DNA from: Myxococcales bacterium 68-20
GTDB taxonomy: Bacteria > Myxococcota_A > Polyangia > Polyangiales > Polyangiaceae
Length of the DNA: 64,000 nucleotides
NCBI GenBank assembly: GCA_001899635.1
Contig: MKVQ01000042.1
Span: 124,001-188,000 of the forward strand
Direction: 5' to 3'
In this document: in pieces, positions 16,380 through 24,112 of the stretch
Numbering within the stretch: the first letter of the stretch is position 1
How the letters are laid out: each line of letters opens with the position of its first letter
Notes under the pieces: generated by a model
Told to the model about the DNA's origin: nothing
Seen by the model: the letters and a program-made list of their open reading frames with translations, nothing else
The model's database searches: none
Made by a program: the position numbers and the translations under genes

Positions 16380-17833
16380 TGACGACCACGACCCCCAAGC
16401 GAAGCGTCCTCGGCGTCTTCGTGGCCCTGGGGCTCGTCACGCTGCTCTTCGCCTGCGAGACGAGCGAGCAGCCGGGCGATCGCGAGACGATCGACACGGA
16501 TGCTGGCGGTACCGTCGACGCACCAGCCCCCGACGCGGGCGTCGACGCGAACAACCTCGACTCCGGCGCAGACGATGACTTCGTCGTTCCGGACGCCTCG
16601 GTCGTATGCGGCTCAGGCCCATGTGCCCTCTCCATCACGGGTCACGGAGATTCCTTCTGCGTCGTCCTGCAGAATGGCAAAATGAGCTGCTGGGGGTCGA
16701 ACACCTCGGGTCAGCTCGGGTACCACGTCGACGGTGACTCGTTCTCCGCGACGCCACGGATCCTCAGCGGCCTCGCGAGTGTGACGAGCGCGAGTGTCGG
16801 TGACGGCAACACCTGCGCGCGGGTAGAGAACGGAGACGTGTTCTGCTGGGGAGCCCCGGAGCTCGTCAACGCGGGCATGGCGGACGGTGGCGGAGGCTCC
16901 TCCGATCCCATCACGCAGCCGACACGCGTGGGTGCCGTACCTGCCGCCAAGAGCATCGCGGTCGGGACGGGCTTCGCGTGCGCCACCGCGAGTGACGGAT
17001 CACTCTCGTGCTGGGGAAAGAACGCGAACCGCGAGCTCGGTCGCGGCAGCAGCACGAGCGACACCATCGAGCCGCCCGCGAAGGCCCTGCTCATCGCACA
17101 AGCGGTCGCGACGGCGGTGCCCGGCGTCGGGCGCACGTTCGCGATCACGCCGAGCGGTGACCTGCTCTCGTGGGGCTCGGGCGGCATGTACGGGCGCGAC
17201 GATTGGGGCCGGTTCAAGAGGCTCGTGGACTTCCTCCTGGGGCGCGACATCTCCGACGATCCGGACGGCGTTCCTGCGCTCGTGCCGGGTCTTGAAGGTG
17301 TGCGCGGAATCGCATCGAGCACGGTGCATGCGTGCGCCGTCGTTCGACGCGACGTCTACTGTTGGGGCACCAATCTGAGCGGTCAGCTCGGACGAGGCTC
17401 GTTCAATCCAGCCCCTACGACCTTTCAACTTCCCCCCAGCTTCCTCCCGGACTTCTCGAACCTTCGCTTCGTTGCCGACGCGGACAGCAAGATTGCAGGA
17501 GAGTCGGAGAAAGACGTCCCCGTCCAGGTCGCCGTCGCCGACGAGCACTCGTGCGCCGTGATGGGAAGCGGGCGCGTCTACTGCTGGGGAAAGAAGGGCA
17601 ATGCGGGGGTCCTCGGGGCCAACGCCACGGAGGACATCGTCGGGACACCGACACGCATCGACGGCCTCAGCGAGCCGGCCGTGGGAGTCGCATCCGCAGG
17701 CTCCTCGGTCTGTGCACTCCTGCGCTCGGGAGCGGTCGAGTGTTGGGGTTCGAATGGGCAGGGTCAGCTCGGGACGGGAACAGCCGATGAGCTTCCGCAC
17801 CCGAACCCCTCCCGCGTGGTCTTGCCAAACTGA
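16379..17833 (+). CDS. Cassette A gene 7: RCC1-repeat lipoprotein
   Basis: This 484-aa lipoprotein has lipobox LFAC and a DAGG/DAPAPDAG linker, then RCC1 (regulator of chromosome condensation 1)-type repeats: MSCWGSNTSGQLGYH, LSCWGKNANRELGRG, VYCWGTNLSGQLGRG, VYCWGKKGNAGVLG and VECWGSNGQGQLGTG, with degenerate copies between. Unusually, most blades carry Cys before the WG, so disulfides may staple the propeller. Bacterial RCC1-like proteins of this kind are secreted propellers, with no exchange-factor role. The ATG at 16379 lies in TGATG overlap with the stop of gene 6, and a GGAGG box sits upstream. The counterpart in cassette B is 52874-54127. Confidence 0.88.
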   Translation: MTTTTPKRSVLGVFVALGLVTLLFACETSEQPGDRETIDTDAGGTVDAPAPDAGVDANNLDSGADDDFVVPDASVVCGSGPCALSITGHGDSFCVVLQNGKMSCWGSNTSGQLGYHVDGDSFSATPRILSGLASVTSASVGDGNTCARVENGDVFCWGAPELVNAGMADGGGGSSDPITQPTRVGAVPAAKSIAVGTGFACATASDGSLSCWGKNANRELGRGSSTSDTIEPPAKALLIAQAVATAVPGVGRTFAITPSGDLLSWGSGGMYGRDDWGRFKRLVDFLLGRDISDDPDGVPALVPGLEGVRGIASSTVHACAVVRRDVYCWGTNLSGQLGRGSFNPAPTTFQLPPSFLPDFSNLRFVADADSKIAGESEKDVPVQVAVADEHSCAVMGSGRVYCWGKKGNAGVLGANATEDIVGTPTRIDGLSEPAVGVASAGSSVCALLRSGAVECWGSNGQGQLGTGTADELPHPNPSRVVLPN

Positions 17834-18780
17834 TGGAGTCCTCGACGATGTCCACTCTCCTGACCAAACAACGTTGCCTCGCGTTCGTAGCCGCAATCAC
17901 GAGCGCCGCCGCGGCCATCCATTGCTCGACGGAGCGCCAGGTGTTCGATGACGAGACGCCCGATGCGGCGCCGCCTCCGCCCCCCGCTCCGTTCATCGAC
18001 GCTTCCGTGGAGGAAGCGAGCGTTCCCGAGCCGGATGTCGAGTGCGCCGACACGAACAAGCAGATCTACGTCCTCTCCGCGAACGACAAGTCGATCTATC
18101 GCTTCAACCCGATCGAGCTGACCTTCACACGTCTCGGCAGGCCCAACTGTGGGGCGCGCAGTGGCATGTACTCCATGGCCGTCGATCGGCGAGGTTTTGC
18201 CTGGATCGAATACGGGGAAGGACGGGTCTTCAAGGTGAACCTCGAGGACATGTCGTGCACCGACTCCGGGTACCGCCGAGACGCGTCGGAGTTCGGGCTC
18301 TTCGGAATGGGGTTCGCGAAGAACGACGGCGACACGGACACCAGCGTCAACGCGGGTGAGACGCTCTGGGTGGTCGGTGCCGCGCTCGCTCGACTCGACA
18401 CGAAGACGCTCGAGCTGTCCATCGTTGGGAAAGGCGGGCTCGGGAGGGCCGAGCTCAGCGGAACGGGAACCGGAGCGCTCTGGGCGTTCCTGAGCATCGG
18501 CGGACGAGTCGCTCTTCTCGACAAGACTACGGGCGAGCCCCAGAAGATCTTTCAGACCGGCATCGGAAACCTATCCTCATGGGCGTTTGCCGCGTGGGGT
18601 GGTGACTTGTGGCTCTTCAGCACGCCGGAGCGCCCCTACGACCCGTGGAACATCGACACCTCGACCGTCACGAAGTACTCGCCAGCAACGGACACGACGA
18701 CGACCCTGATGGAGAACGTCGGCCTCGATATCGTGGGCGCGGGCGTGTCGACGTGCGCTCCGACCGAGCCGCCGCGCTGA
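17833..18780 (+). CDS. Cassette A gene 8: lipoprotein with propeller-like C-terminus (no cassette B counterpart)
   Basis: The 315-aa product has an N-terminal signal region with lipobox AIHC, a Pro-rich linker (DAAPPPPPAPF) and a mature domain with strands such as KQIYVLSANDKSIYRFNP, GMYSMAVDRRGFAWIEYGEG and GETLWVVGAALARLDT. These look like blades of a six- or seven-bladed propeller akin to SMP-30/YVTN-type repeats. It overlaps gene 7 (TGATG). Cassette B has nothing between its RCC1 and IgGFc-type genes, so this is an addition to A or a loss from B. Confidence 0.75.
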   Translation: MESSTMSTLLTKQRCLAFVAAITSAAAAIHCSTERQVFDDETPDAAPPPPPAPFIDASVEEASVPEPDVECADTNKQIYVLSANDKSIYRFNPIELTFTRLGRPNCGARSGMYSMAVDRRGFAWIEYGEGRVFKVNLEDMSCTDSGYRRDASEFGLFGMGFAKNDGDTDTSVNAGETLWVVGAALARLDTKTLELSIVGKGGLGRAELSGTGTGALWAFLSIGGRVALLDKTTGEPQKIFQTGIGNLSSWAFAAWGGDLWLFSTPERPYDPWNIDTSTVTKYSPATDTTTTLMENVGLDIVGAGVSTCAPTEPPR

Positions 18781-18907
18781 CGTCTCGTCCAATCCGGGAG
18801 CCATTCGGTTCAACATGCGCATGATCCTGCGTCCTCGATCAGGCCTCACTCCATCTTCTCCCGCTCCTGTTCCTGCTCCCGCGCCGCGGCCGCGCAATAC
18901 GCGGAGC

Positions 18908-20530
18908 ATGCGGCCCGTCGCGTCGCTCGCGCTTCTCTCGATCGTCTCCTCGATCTCGGTCGGCGCGTGTGGCAGCTCGGATCGCTCCGGGTTCGACGGA
19001 GAGGCAAACGGCGGCTTCGACAACGATGGCGGAGTGGAGAAGGAGCTCGATCGGGATCCGATCACGTGCGCCGAGGCAACGCAGGCTCGGACATACGTGG
19101 GATGCGACTACTGGCCCACCGTGACAGGCAACGTCGTTCCCGACGTCTTCGACTTCGCGGTCGTCGTCTCGAACAGCGGACAGACGGAAGCGAACGTGAA
19201 GGTCACCGGGCCGAACGACTTCACGGTCGAGGTGAAGGTCGCCCCCGGCACGCTCGAGAAGGTGTTCTTGCCCTGGGTGCCCGCGTTGAAGGGAGACGGG
19301 ATCGTCGTCGTCAATCAGGCGACGCCGTTCTCGTCATCGGTCCTGGCGCGCAAAGGCGCATACCACTTGGTGAGCTCCGTTCCCGTCGTCGTCTACCAGT
19401 TCAACCCGCTCGAATATGCGGGCAAGGGAGGACCGCCGGGCAAGAGCTGGTCGGAATGTCCTGAGCTCGGCGGGCCCGGGAGCGGATGTTTCAGCTACTC
19501 GAACGACGCTTCGCTCCTGTTGCCGAGCACCGGCTGGACCGGAAACTACCGCGTGCTCGGCATGCATGGCTGGAGCAACGTGACCCCGCAAGGAACATCG
19601 CAGCCCTTGCTCGGCTCCTACGCCGCGATCACGGCATCGCAAGACGGAACCAAGGTGAAGGTCGCGCTCGGCGCCAAGGCGAAAGTCCTCGCCGGCCAGG
19701 GCATCGCCGCCGGTGGTCCCGGTAAGGTGATCGAGATCGCTCTCGACGCCGGAGACGTTGCGCAGATCGTGACGGAGAAGGGCGACCAGTTCGAGCTCTC
19801 GGGCTCGCTCGTCCAGTCAAACAAGCCGGTTCAGGTCATCTCCGGCGTCCAGTGCATCAACGTCCCGGCCGACACCCCCGCCTGCGATCACGTCGAGGAG
19901 TCGGTCCTGCCCGCGGAGGCCCTCGGCAAGAAATACGTCGTGACCACGCCGACGCGTCCGAGCGGCACTCCCGGCCTCCACGTCGTCCGCTTCGTCGGCA
20001 ACCGCGACGACACCAAGCTCACCTATGCGCCGTCGAAGCCTGCTGGCTGTCCCGACAGGCTTTCCGCTGGTGAGGTCGCGCAGTGCGATGGTCCCGTCTC
20101 GACTGACTTCGTCGTCAGCGGAACGCAGGAGTTCGGCATCGCGACGTTCATGGTCGGCGCGGCGATGTACGAGGCCTCGAACCGGAAGGCGAAGGGCGAT
20201 CCGTCACAGACGGTCTTCGCCTCGACGGAGCAGTTCCGGACGAGCTACCTCTTCCTCACCCCCGACGACTACGACATCAGCTACGCGGTGATCGTCGGAC
20301 CGGAGAGGGCGAACCCGGTCCTCGACGGCGTAGCGCTCACGGGCTTCGAGCTGCTCGCCGAAGGCTTCGGCGTCTGGCGCACGACGCTCGCGCGTGGCAA
20401 AAACGGCGCTCATACGTTGAGCGCGTCGTTTCCGGTCGGTCTCCAGGCGATGGGCTATGGCGCGTTCACGAGCTACCAGTTCCCGGGCGGCCTCGACGTG
20501 AAGCGGATCGCTCCGCCGCCGCCGAAGTGA
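18908..20530 (+). CDS. Cassette A gene 9: IgGFc-binding-type lipoprotein
   Basis: The product (540 aa from this start) has a signal peptide with lipobox VGAC and a short linker. A long beta-rich domain follows with the marks of the IgGFc-binding protein N-terminal family: YVGCDYWPTVTGN at the start, then DFAVVVSNSGQTEANVKVTG, PVVVYQFNPLEY, DASLLLPSTGWTGNY, QVISGVQCINVP and HVEESVLPAEALGKKYVVTT-type strands. Known bacterial members are secreted and uncharacterised, probably adhesive. An upstream in-frame ATG at 18815 would add a Pro-rich extension before the signal peptide and is less likely, because the cassette B homologue begins directly at the signal peptide. Confidence 0.85.
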   Translation: MRPVASLALLSIVSSISVGACGSSDRSGFDGEANGGFDNDGGVEKELDRDPITCAEATQARTYVGCDYWPTVTGNVVPDVFDFAVVVSNSGQTEANVKVTGPNDFTVEVKVAPGTLEKVFLPWVPALKGDGIVVVNQATPFSSSVLARKGAYHLVSSVPVVVYQFNPLEYAGKGGPPGKSWSECPELGGPGSGCFSYSNDASLLLPSTGWTGNYRVLGMHGWSNVTPQGTSQPLLGSYAAITASQDGTKVKVALGAKAKVLAGQGIAAGGPGKVIEIALDAGDVAQIVTEKGDQFELSGSLVQSNKPVQVISGVQCINVPADTPACDHVEESVLPAEALGKKYVVTTPTRPSGTPGLHVVRFVGNRDDTKLTYAPSKPAGCPDRLSAGEVAQCDGPVSTDFVVSGTQEFGIATFMVGAAMYEASNRKAKGDPSQTVFASTEQFRTSYLFLTPDDYDISYAVIVGPERANPVLDGVALTGFELLAEGFGVWRTTLARGKNGAHTLSASFPVGLQAMGYGAFTSYQFPGGLDVKRIAPPPPK

Positions 20531-20593
20531 GCGCCGCGTTCCGCTCTTCTCGCCCTCGAGCACGTTGAGCCCCTCATGCCCTCGGAGGCGGCA

Positions 20594-22123
20594 TCACGTT
20601 GAGCCGAACCTGGCTCGGAGCTCGCGCTTCAAGAGCTTGCCGGCCGTGTTCTTCGGCAGCGCCTCGACGAAGTGGACTCGCTTCGGGACCTTGAACGGCG
20701 CGAGCCGTGCCCGGGCGTGCTCGACGAGCGCGACCTCGTCGACGACGGCCCCCTCACGGAGCACGACAACCGCGGTGACCGCCTCGATCCATTTCGGATC
20801 GGGGACCGGGATGACGGCGACCTCACGCACCGCCGGATGCAGGAACAGCGTCTCCTCGACCTCGCGTGAGGAGACGACGACGCCGCCGCTCTTGATGATG
20901 TCCTTCTTGCGGTCGACGATCGTGATGTACCCCTCTTCGTCGATGCGGGCGAGGTCACCCGAATGGAACCACCCGCCCGCGAACGCCTCCTCGGTCTCGG
21001 CGGGCTTGTCCCAGTAGCCGAGGCAGAGCTGAGGCGACCGGTAGACGACCTCACCGACCTCGCCGGGCTTCACGTCGTTCATGTCGTCGTCGACCACACG
21101 TAGATCGACGAAGGGGATCGCGCGCCCCGCCGAGGCTGGCCGCGCCTCGTGCTCCTCCGGGCGAAGCACCGTCGCGAGCGGACCGATCTCCGACTGCCCG
21201 AAGCAGTTGAAGAAACGGAGCTCCGGCAAGAGCTCGCGCAGCCGCTCGAGCACCGGCGTCGGCATGATCGACGCGCCGTAGTACGCTTTTCGCAGGTCGC
21301 GCACGCGGCCGGCGTTGTTCTCGATCAACGCGAGGAGCGCGATCCAGACGGTTGGCGCAGCGAAGAACGCGTCGATGGAGTGGTCCGCGATCGCCGCGAG
21401 GACACGCGCGGGATCGGGCGCCTCGAGCAGCCAGTTCGGCGCCCCGAGCATCAGCGACGGCATCATGAACACGTGCATCTGCGCCGAGTGGTAGAGCGGC
21501 AGCGCGTGGAGCTGCCGCTCCGACGCGCGCGCGTCGACCGCCAGTGCAGCGGACGCGTAGTGGAACACGAGCGCCCGGTGCGTGAGCATCGCCCCCTTCG
21601 GCTCGCTCGTGGTGCCGGAGGTGTAGAGGATCTGCGCAAGGTCCTCGTCGTCGACTTCGACCTCGAGCGCCGGCACGGGGCCGTCGCCCCGACTCCACGC
21701 GAGGACGTCGCGATCGCCCGCGCCATCCCGAAGCGAGCCGACGATCTCGAGCGAGACGCCGCACTCGTCGACCGCTGCACGGAGCGCGCGGTCCGTGAAG
21801 ACGGCTCGCGCCCCGGACTGCCGAAGGATGTACGCAAGCTCTCGTCCGGTCAGTGCGAAGTTGACGGGGACGTGGACGAGCCCGGCCTTCACGACGGCGA
21901 GCCAGAGGATCACGTACGCGTCCGAGTTCTTGCCGAACGCGGCGACGCGGTCGCCCTTGCGAAGGCCCGCCGCCAGCAGTGCAGCGGCGACACGCGTGCT
22001 GGCCTCGTCGAGCTGGCGGTACGTCCAGCTCCGCTCGTCGAAGCTCAGAGCCATCGCGTTCGGCACACGCCGCGCGCTGCGCCGGATCACGTCCCCCACG
22101 GTGCTTCGATTGGTGGCGTCCAT
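20594..22123 (-). CDS. Fatty-acid/acyl-CoA ligase (ANL superfamily)
   Basis: The 509-aa product has the adenylating-enzyme motifs: the P-loop ILYTSGTTSEPKGAMLTH (about 165-182), LPLYHSAQMHVF, NCFGQSEIGPLA, the ATP-ribose GWFHSGDLARIDEEGYITI, the hinge DRKKDIIKSGG and the C-terminal catalytic Lys in LPKNTAGKLLKRELR. This is the pattern of medium/long-chain acyl-CoA synthetases that activate a carboxylate as acyl-AMP and then transfer it to CoA. The ATG at 22123 gives normal family length; the frame stays open further upstream only as shadow of the divergent gene. It is convergent with cassette A. Confidence 0.9.
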   Translation of the reverse strand: MDATNRSTVGDVIRRSARRVPNAMALSFDERSWTYRQLDEASTRVAAALLAAGLRKGDRVAAFGKNSDAYVILWLAVVKAGLVHVPVNFALTGRELAYILRQSGARAVFTDRALRAAVDECGVSLEIVGSLRDGAGDRDVLAWSRGDGPVPALEVEVDDEDLAQILYTSGTTSEPKGAMLTHRALVFHYASAALAVDARASERQLHALPLYHSAQMHVFMMPSLMLGAPNWLLEAPDPARVLAAIADHSIDAFFAAPTVWIALLALIENNAGRVRDLRKAYYGASIMPTPVLERLRELLPELRFFNCFGQSEIGPLATVLRPEEHEARPASAGRAIPFVDLRVVDDDMNDVKPGEVGEVVYRSPQLCLGYWDKPAETEEAFAGGWFHSGDLARIDEEGYITIVDRKKDIIKSGGVVVSSREVEETLFLHPAVREVAVIPVPDPKWIEAVTAVVVLREGAVVDEVALVEHARARLAPFKVPKRVHFVEALPKNTAGKLLKRELRARFGST

Positions 22124-22237
22124 CGTTCGAAATCCTAACGACCGCACCCCCATCGTGAAAGGCAGCCAGCGGCAGAGCTCGTCGACCGCAACGAAGGATG
22201 CGTCCCATGCATCGAAGCCGTGTAGATGTAGACATCG

Positions 22238-23170
22238 ATGACGTCGCGCAGCGCAGGAGGCCTCGCGCTCGCCGTGATCGCTCTGGCGAGCGGCTGCGGG
22301 ACCGATGCGGGACGGCGTGGTCCCGCCCCTGCCCCTGCGCGCGCCGAGACGCGCGGACCGGAGCGGCTCGCGCTTCGCTACGATCGGCATCTTCCGAGCG
22401 TGCCGGTGTTGCTCGACGGCTACCTCGACGCGCGGTTCGCCTTCAACACCGGGATCGGGCTCAACCTCGTCTCGAAGTCGCTCTGCAAGATGCTCGAGTG
22501 CGTGAGCGCGGGAACGTACGTCGGCAAGCGTATGTCCGGTCAGCAGGTCACAGTCCCTCTCGCCAAGGTCCGATCGCTCGCCGTCGGCCACGAGGAGCAA
22601 CGCGACGTCGTCGTCGGAGTCATCGACCTCGACGGGTTCGTCGATGCACGGGACATCCAGGGCTTCGTGTCGCTCGGATTCTTCGCTCATCGCCCCTTCA
22701 CGCTCGACGAGCGACAGAGCGAGCTCGTGCTCGAAGACGAGGCGTCGCTCGAGAGGCGCGTCGCGGGTGGCACGGTGGTGAACGTCGACGTCCGGCGCGA
22801 AGGCGAGAGCCTGACGGTGTTCCTTCCGCTCGAGATCGCCGGGCAGGCCGTCCTCGCGGAGGTCGACACCGGCAGCGACGCGCTCATCCTCGACGAGCGC
22901 TTCATGGCGCCGCTCGGCATCGACAAGGCGCAGGCGAGGGTCGTCGAAGGCCGCGACGAGACCGGGCACGCCTTCACGCGCTGGTTCACCGATCTCAGCG
23001 TCGCCGTCCACCCGGCGGGCGCGCCCGCGATCCATCGAACGGGCCTCCGGACGATGTTCCAGAAGATCATCCACGACGGGCTCGTCGGCCGCACGTTCCT
23101 CGAGCCGTATGCCGTCACGTTCGATCTGGCGCGCCAACGGATGGTGTTCGCGCCGCACGCACCTCGTTAG
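22238..23170 (+). CDS. Retropepsin/pepsin-like aspartyl protease-fold lipoprotein
   Basis: The 310-aa product has a signal peptide with lipobox ASGC. Two related half-domains follow. The second contains EVDTGSDALILDERF, the active-site DTG of aspartyl proteases followed by the usual hydrophobic-hydrophobic pair and a late LVGRTFLEPYAVTFDL flap/strand. The first has FNTGIGLNLVSKS at the equivalent place, with Asn where the catalytic Asp should be. A single complete DTG could act as a homodimer, as retropepsins do, or the protein may be non-catalytic. It is divergently transcribed from the acyl-CoA ligase. Confidence 0.75.
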   Translation: MTSRSAGGLALAVIALASGCGTDAGRRGPAPAPARAETRGPERLALRYDRHLPSVPVLLDGYLDARFAFNTGIGLNLVSKSLCKMLECVSAGTYVGKRMSGQQVTVPLAKVRSLAVGHEEQRDVVVGVIDLDGFVDARDIQGFVSLGFFAHRPFTLDERQSELVLEDEASLERRVAGGTVVNVDVRREGESLTVFLPLEIAGQAVLAEVDTGSDALILDERFMAPLGIDKAQARVVEGRDETGHAFTRWFTDLSVAVHPAGAPAIHRTGLRTMFQKIIHDGLVGRTFLEPYAVTFDLARQRMVFAPHAPR

Positions 23171-23362
23171 CGCGCGCACGGCCCGGCGCAGCTACGGCGA
23201 ACCGTGAGCTGCTTGCCGATGGCTTCGTCAGCCGCGCCGTTCGTCGGACCGAGGCAGGCCAACGGAGAATTTTCCGTTCGTCCTAGACGCTCCGATGAGA
23301 ACGCCGGCAAGGACTGGACGCGGACTCCGTCGAGATGGACGATGGCCTTTGGGGCGATAGGG

Positions 23363-23746
23363 ATGAAGAAGCTCGGCGACATGGGAGCGAACCCGACGAT
23401 CCAGATCGACGTGGTCGATCTGGACGAGGTGAGGCTCGAAGCGATGATTGCAGAGGCTCCCGCCTCGACGCCGACGCTCGGCCGCTCGCTGCCTCCGCCG
23501 CTACCTCCATCGGCCTTGGAGTCTCGACAGCCTCCCGCGACGTCGGTAGCGGAGGCGCCGCGGCGCTCGAACCTCGTTCTCGTCCTTGCGCTGGTCGCGT
23601 GCCTCGCTGTCAGCTTCGGAGTGGTCGCTCTCCTGCGAATGCGCAGCGCCGCTGCACCGACGCCGGCGCCGAATCCGACGACCTCCCCGTCGGTCATCAC
23701 GGTCCCGACCGTCGACATGAACGACGAGACGCCAGCCGCGCGCTGA
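23363..23746 (+). CDS. Small single-pass membrane protein
   Basis: The 127-aa product has a soluble N-terminus (GANPTIQIDVVDLDEVRLEA), a Pro-rich stretch, and one membrane span near 75-97 (LVLVLALVACLAVSFGVVAL) followed by a Pro/Thr-rich external tail. The start is uncertain: 23363 has a GGG-rich box, and 23342 is an alternative ATG. A frame on the opposite strand is open too, but it is Arg/Ser-rich and looks like shadow. The family is not recognised. Confidence 0.5.
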   Translation: MKKLGDMGANPTIQIDVVDLDEVRLEAMIAEAPASTPTLGRSLPPPLPPSALESRQPPATSVAEAPRRSNLVLVLALVACLAVSFGVVALLRMRSAAAPTPAPNPTTSPSVITVPTVDMNDETPAAR

Positions 23747-24112
23747 GCTGTCGGCGACCGTCGCTCCGACCTCAGGGACGCACTCGCACGGCGCGAGTCA
23801 GGTACCTGCACGCCGCACGAAGTCCACCGCAGGCGCACTGCCGCGACATGCGAACGTCGCACGTCGATCCTCCTGCCGCATTCCCTCGTGCCGCGCGCAG
23901 ACCTCGACGCCACGCGTTGGAAGAGACGAGGTCGTCGACAGGTTGCGTCGGGTGGAGCGACGCCCATGGACGACGACCGCAACATCCGGACGGACATGGC
24001 GGAGCCGCGCACCCCCGACGGCACGACTCGACGAGGCGATGTTCACGTCGATCGCGTCCATCGCGCAGATGCTGAACATCCTGCCGCCGAAGATGAGGAC
24101 CGCCCGACCGCG
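23747..24112. other. 366-bp gap before the acetoacetyl-CoA synthetase gene
   Basis: No complete gene is visible. A plus-strand frame around 24030-24100 reads LDEAMFTSIASIAQMLNIL with consistent G/C third positions and could be a coding scrap, but it runs into Arg-rich nonsense at once. The gap should also hold the promoter of the thiotemplate operon; none was identified by eye. Confidence 0.35.

Noticed and set aside
16379-17833. RCC1 repeats as a sign of a guanine-nucleotide exchange factor
   Set aside because: It has a lipobox and Cys-stapled blades and is outside the cytoplasm; a nuclear-type role makes no sense here.
20560-20605. Short direct repeat CACGTTGAGCC at the end of the acyl-CoA ligase gene
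   Set aside because: Only 11 bp, in a GC-rich convergent region; too short to claim an attachment site.
20594-23179. A longer acyl-CoA ligase gene starting near 23179
   Set aside because: The added 350 residues are Arg/Glu-rich, antisense to the lipoprotein gene at 22238, and the ligase fold is complete from 22123.
23167-24024. A minus-strand gene of about 285 codons
   Set aside because: Ser/Arg-rich with no domain; the plus-strand small membrane protein has better features.
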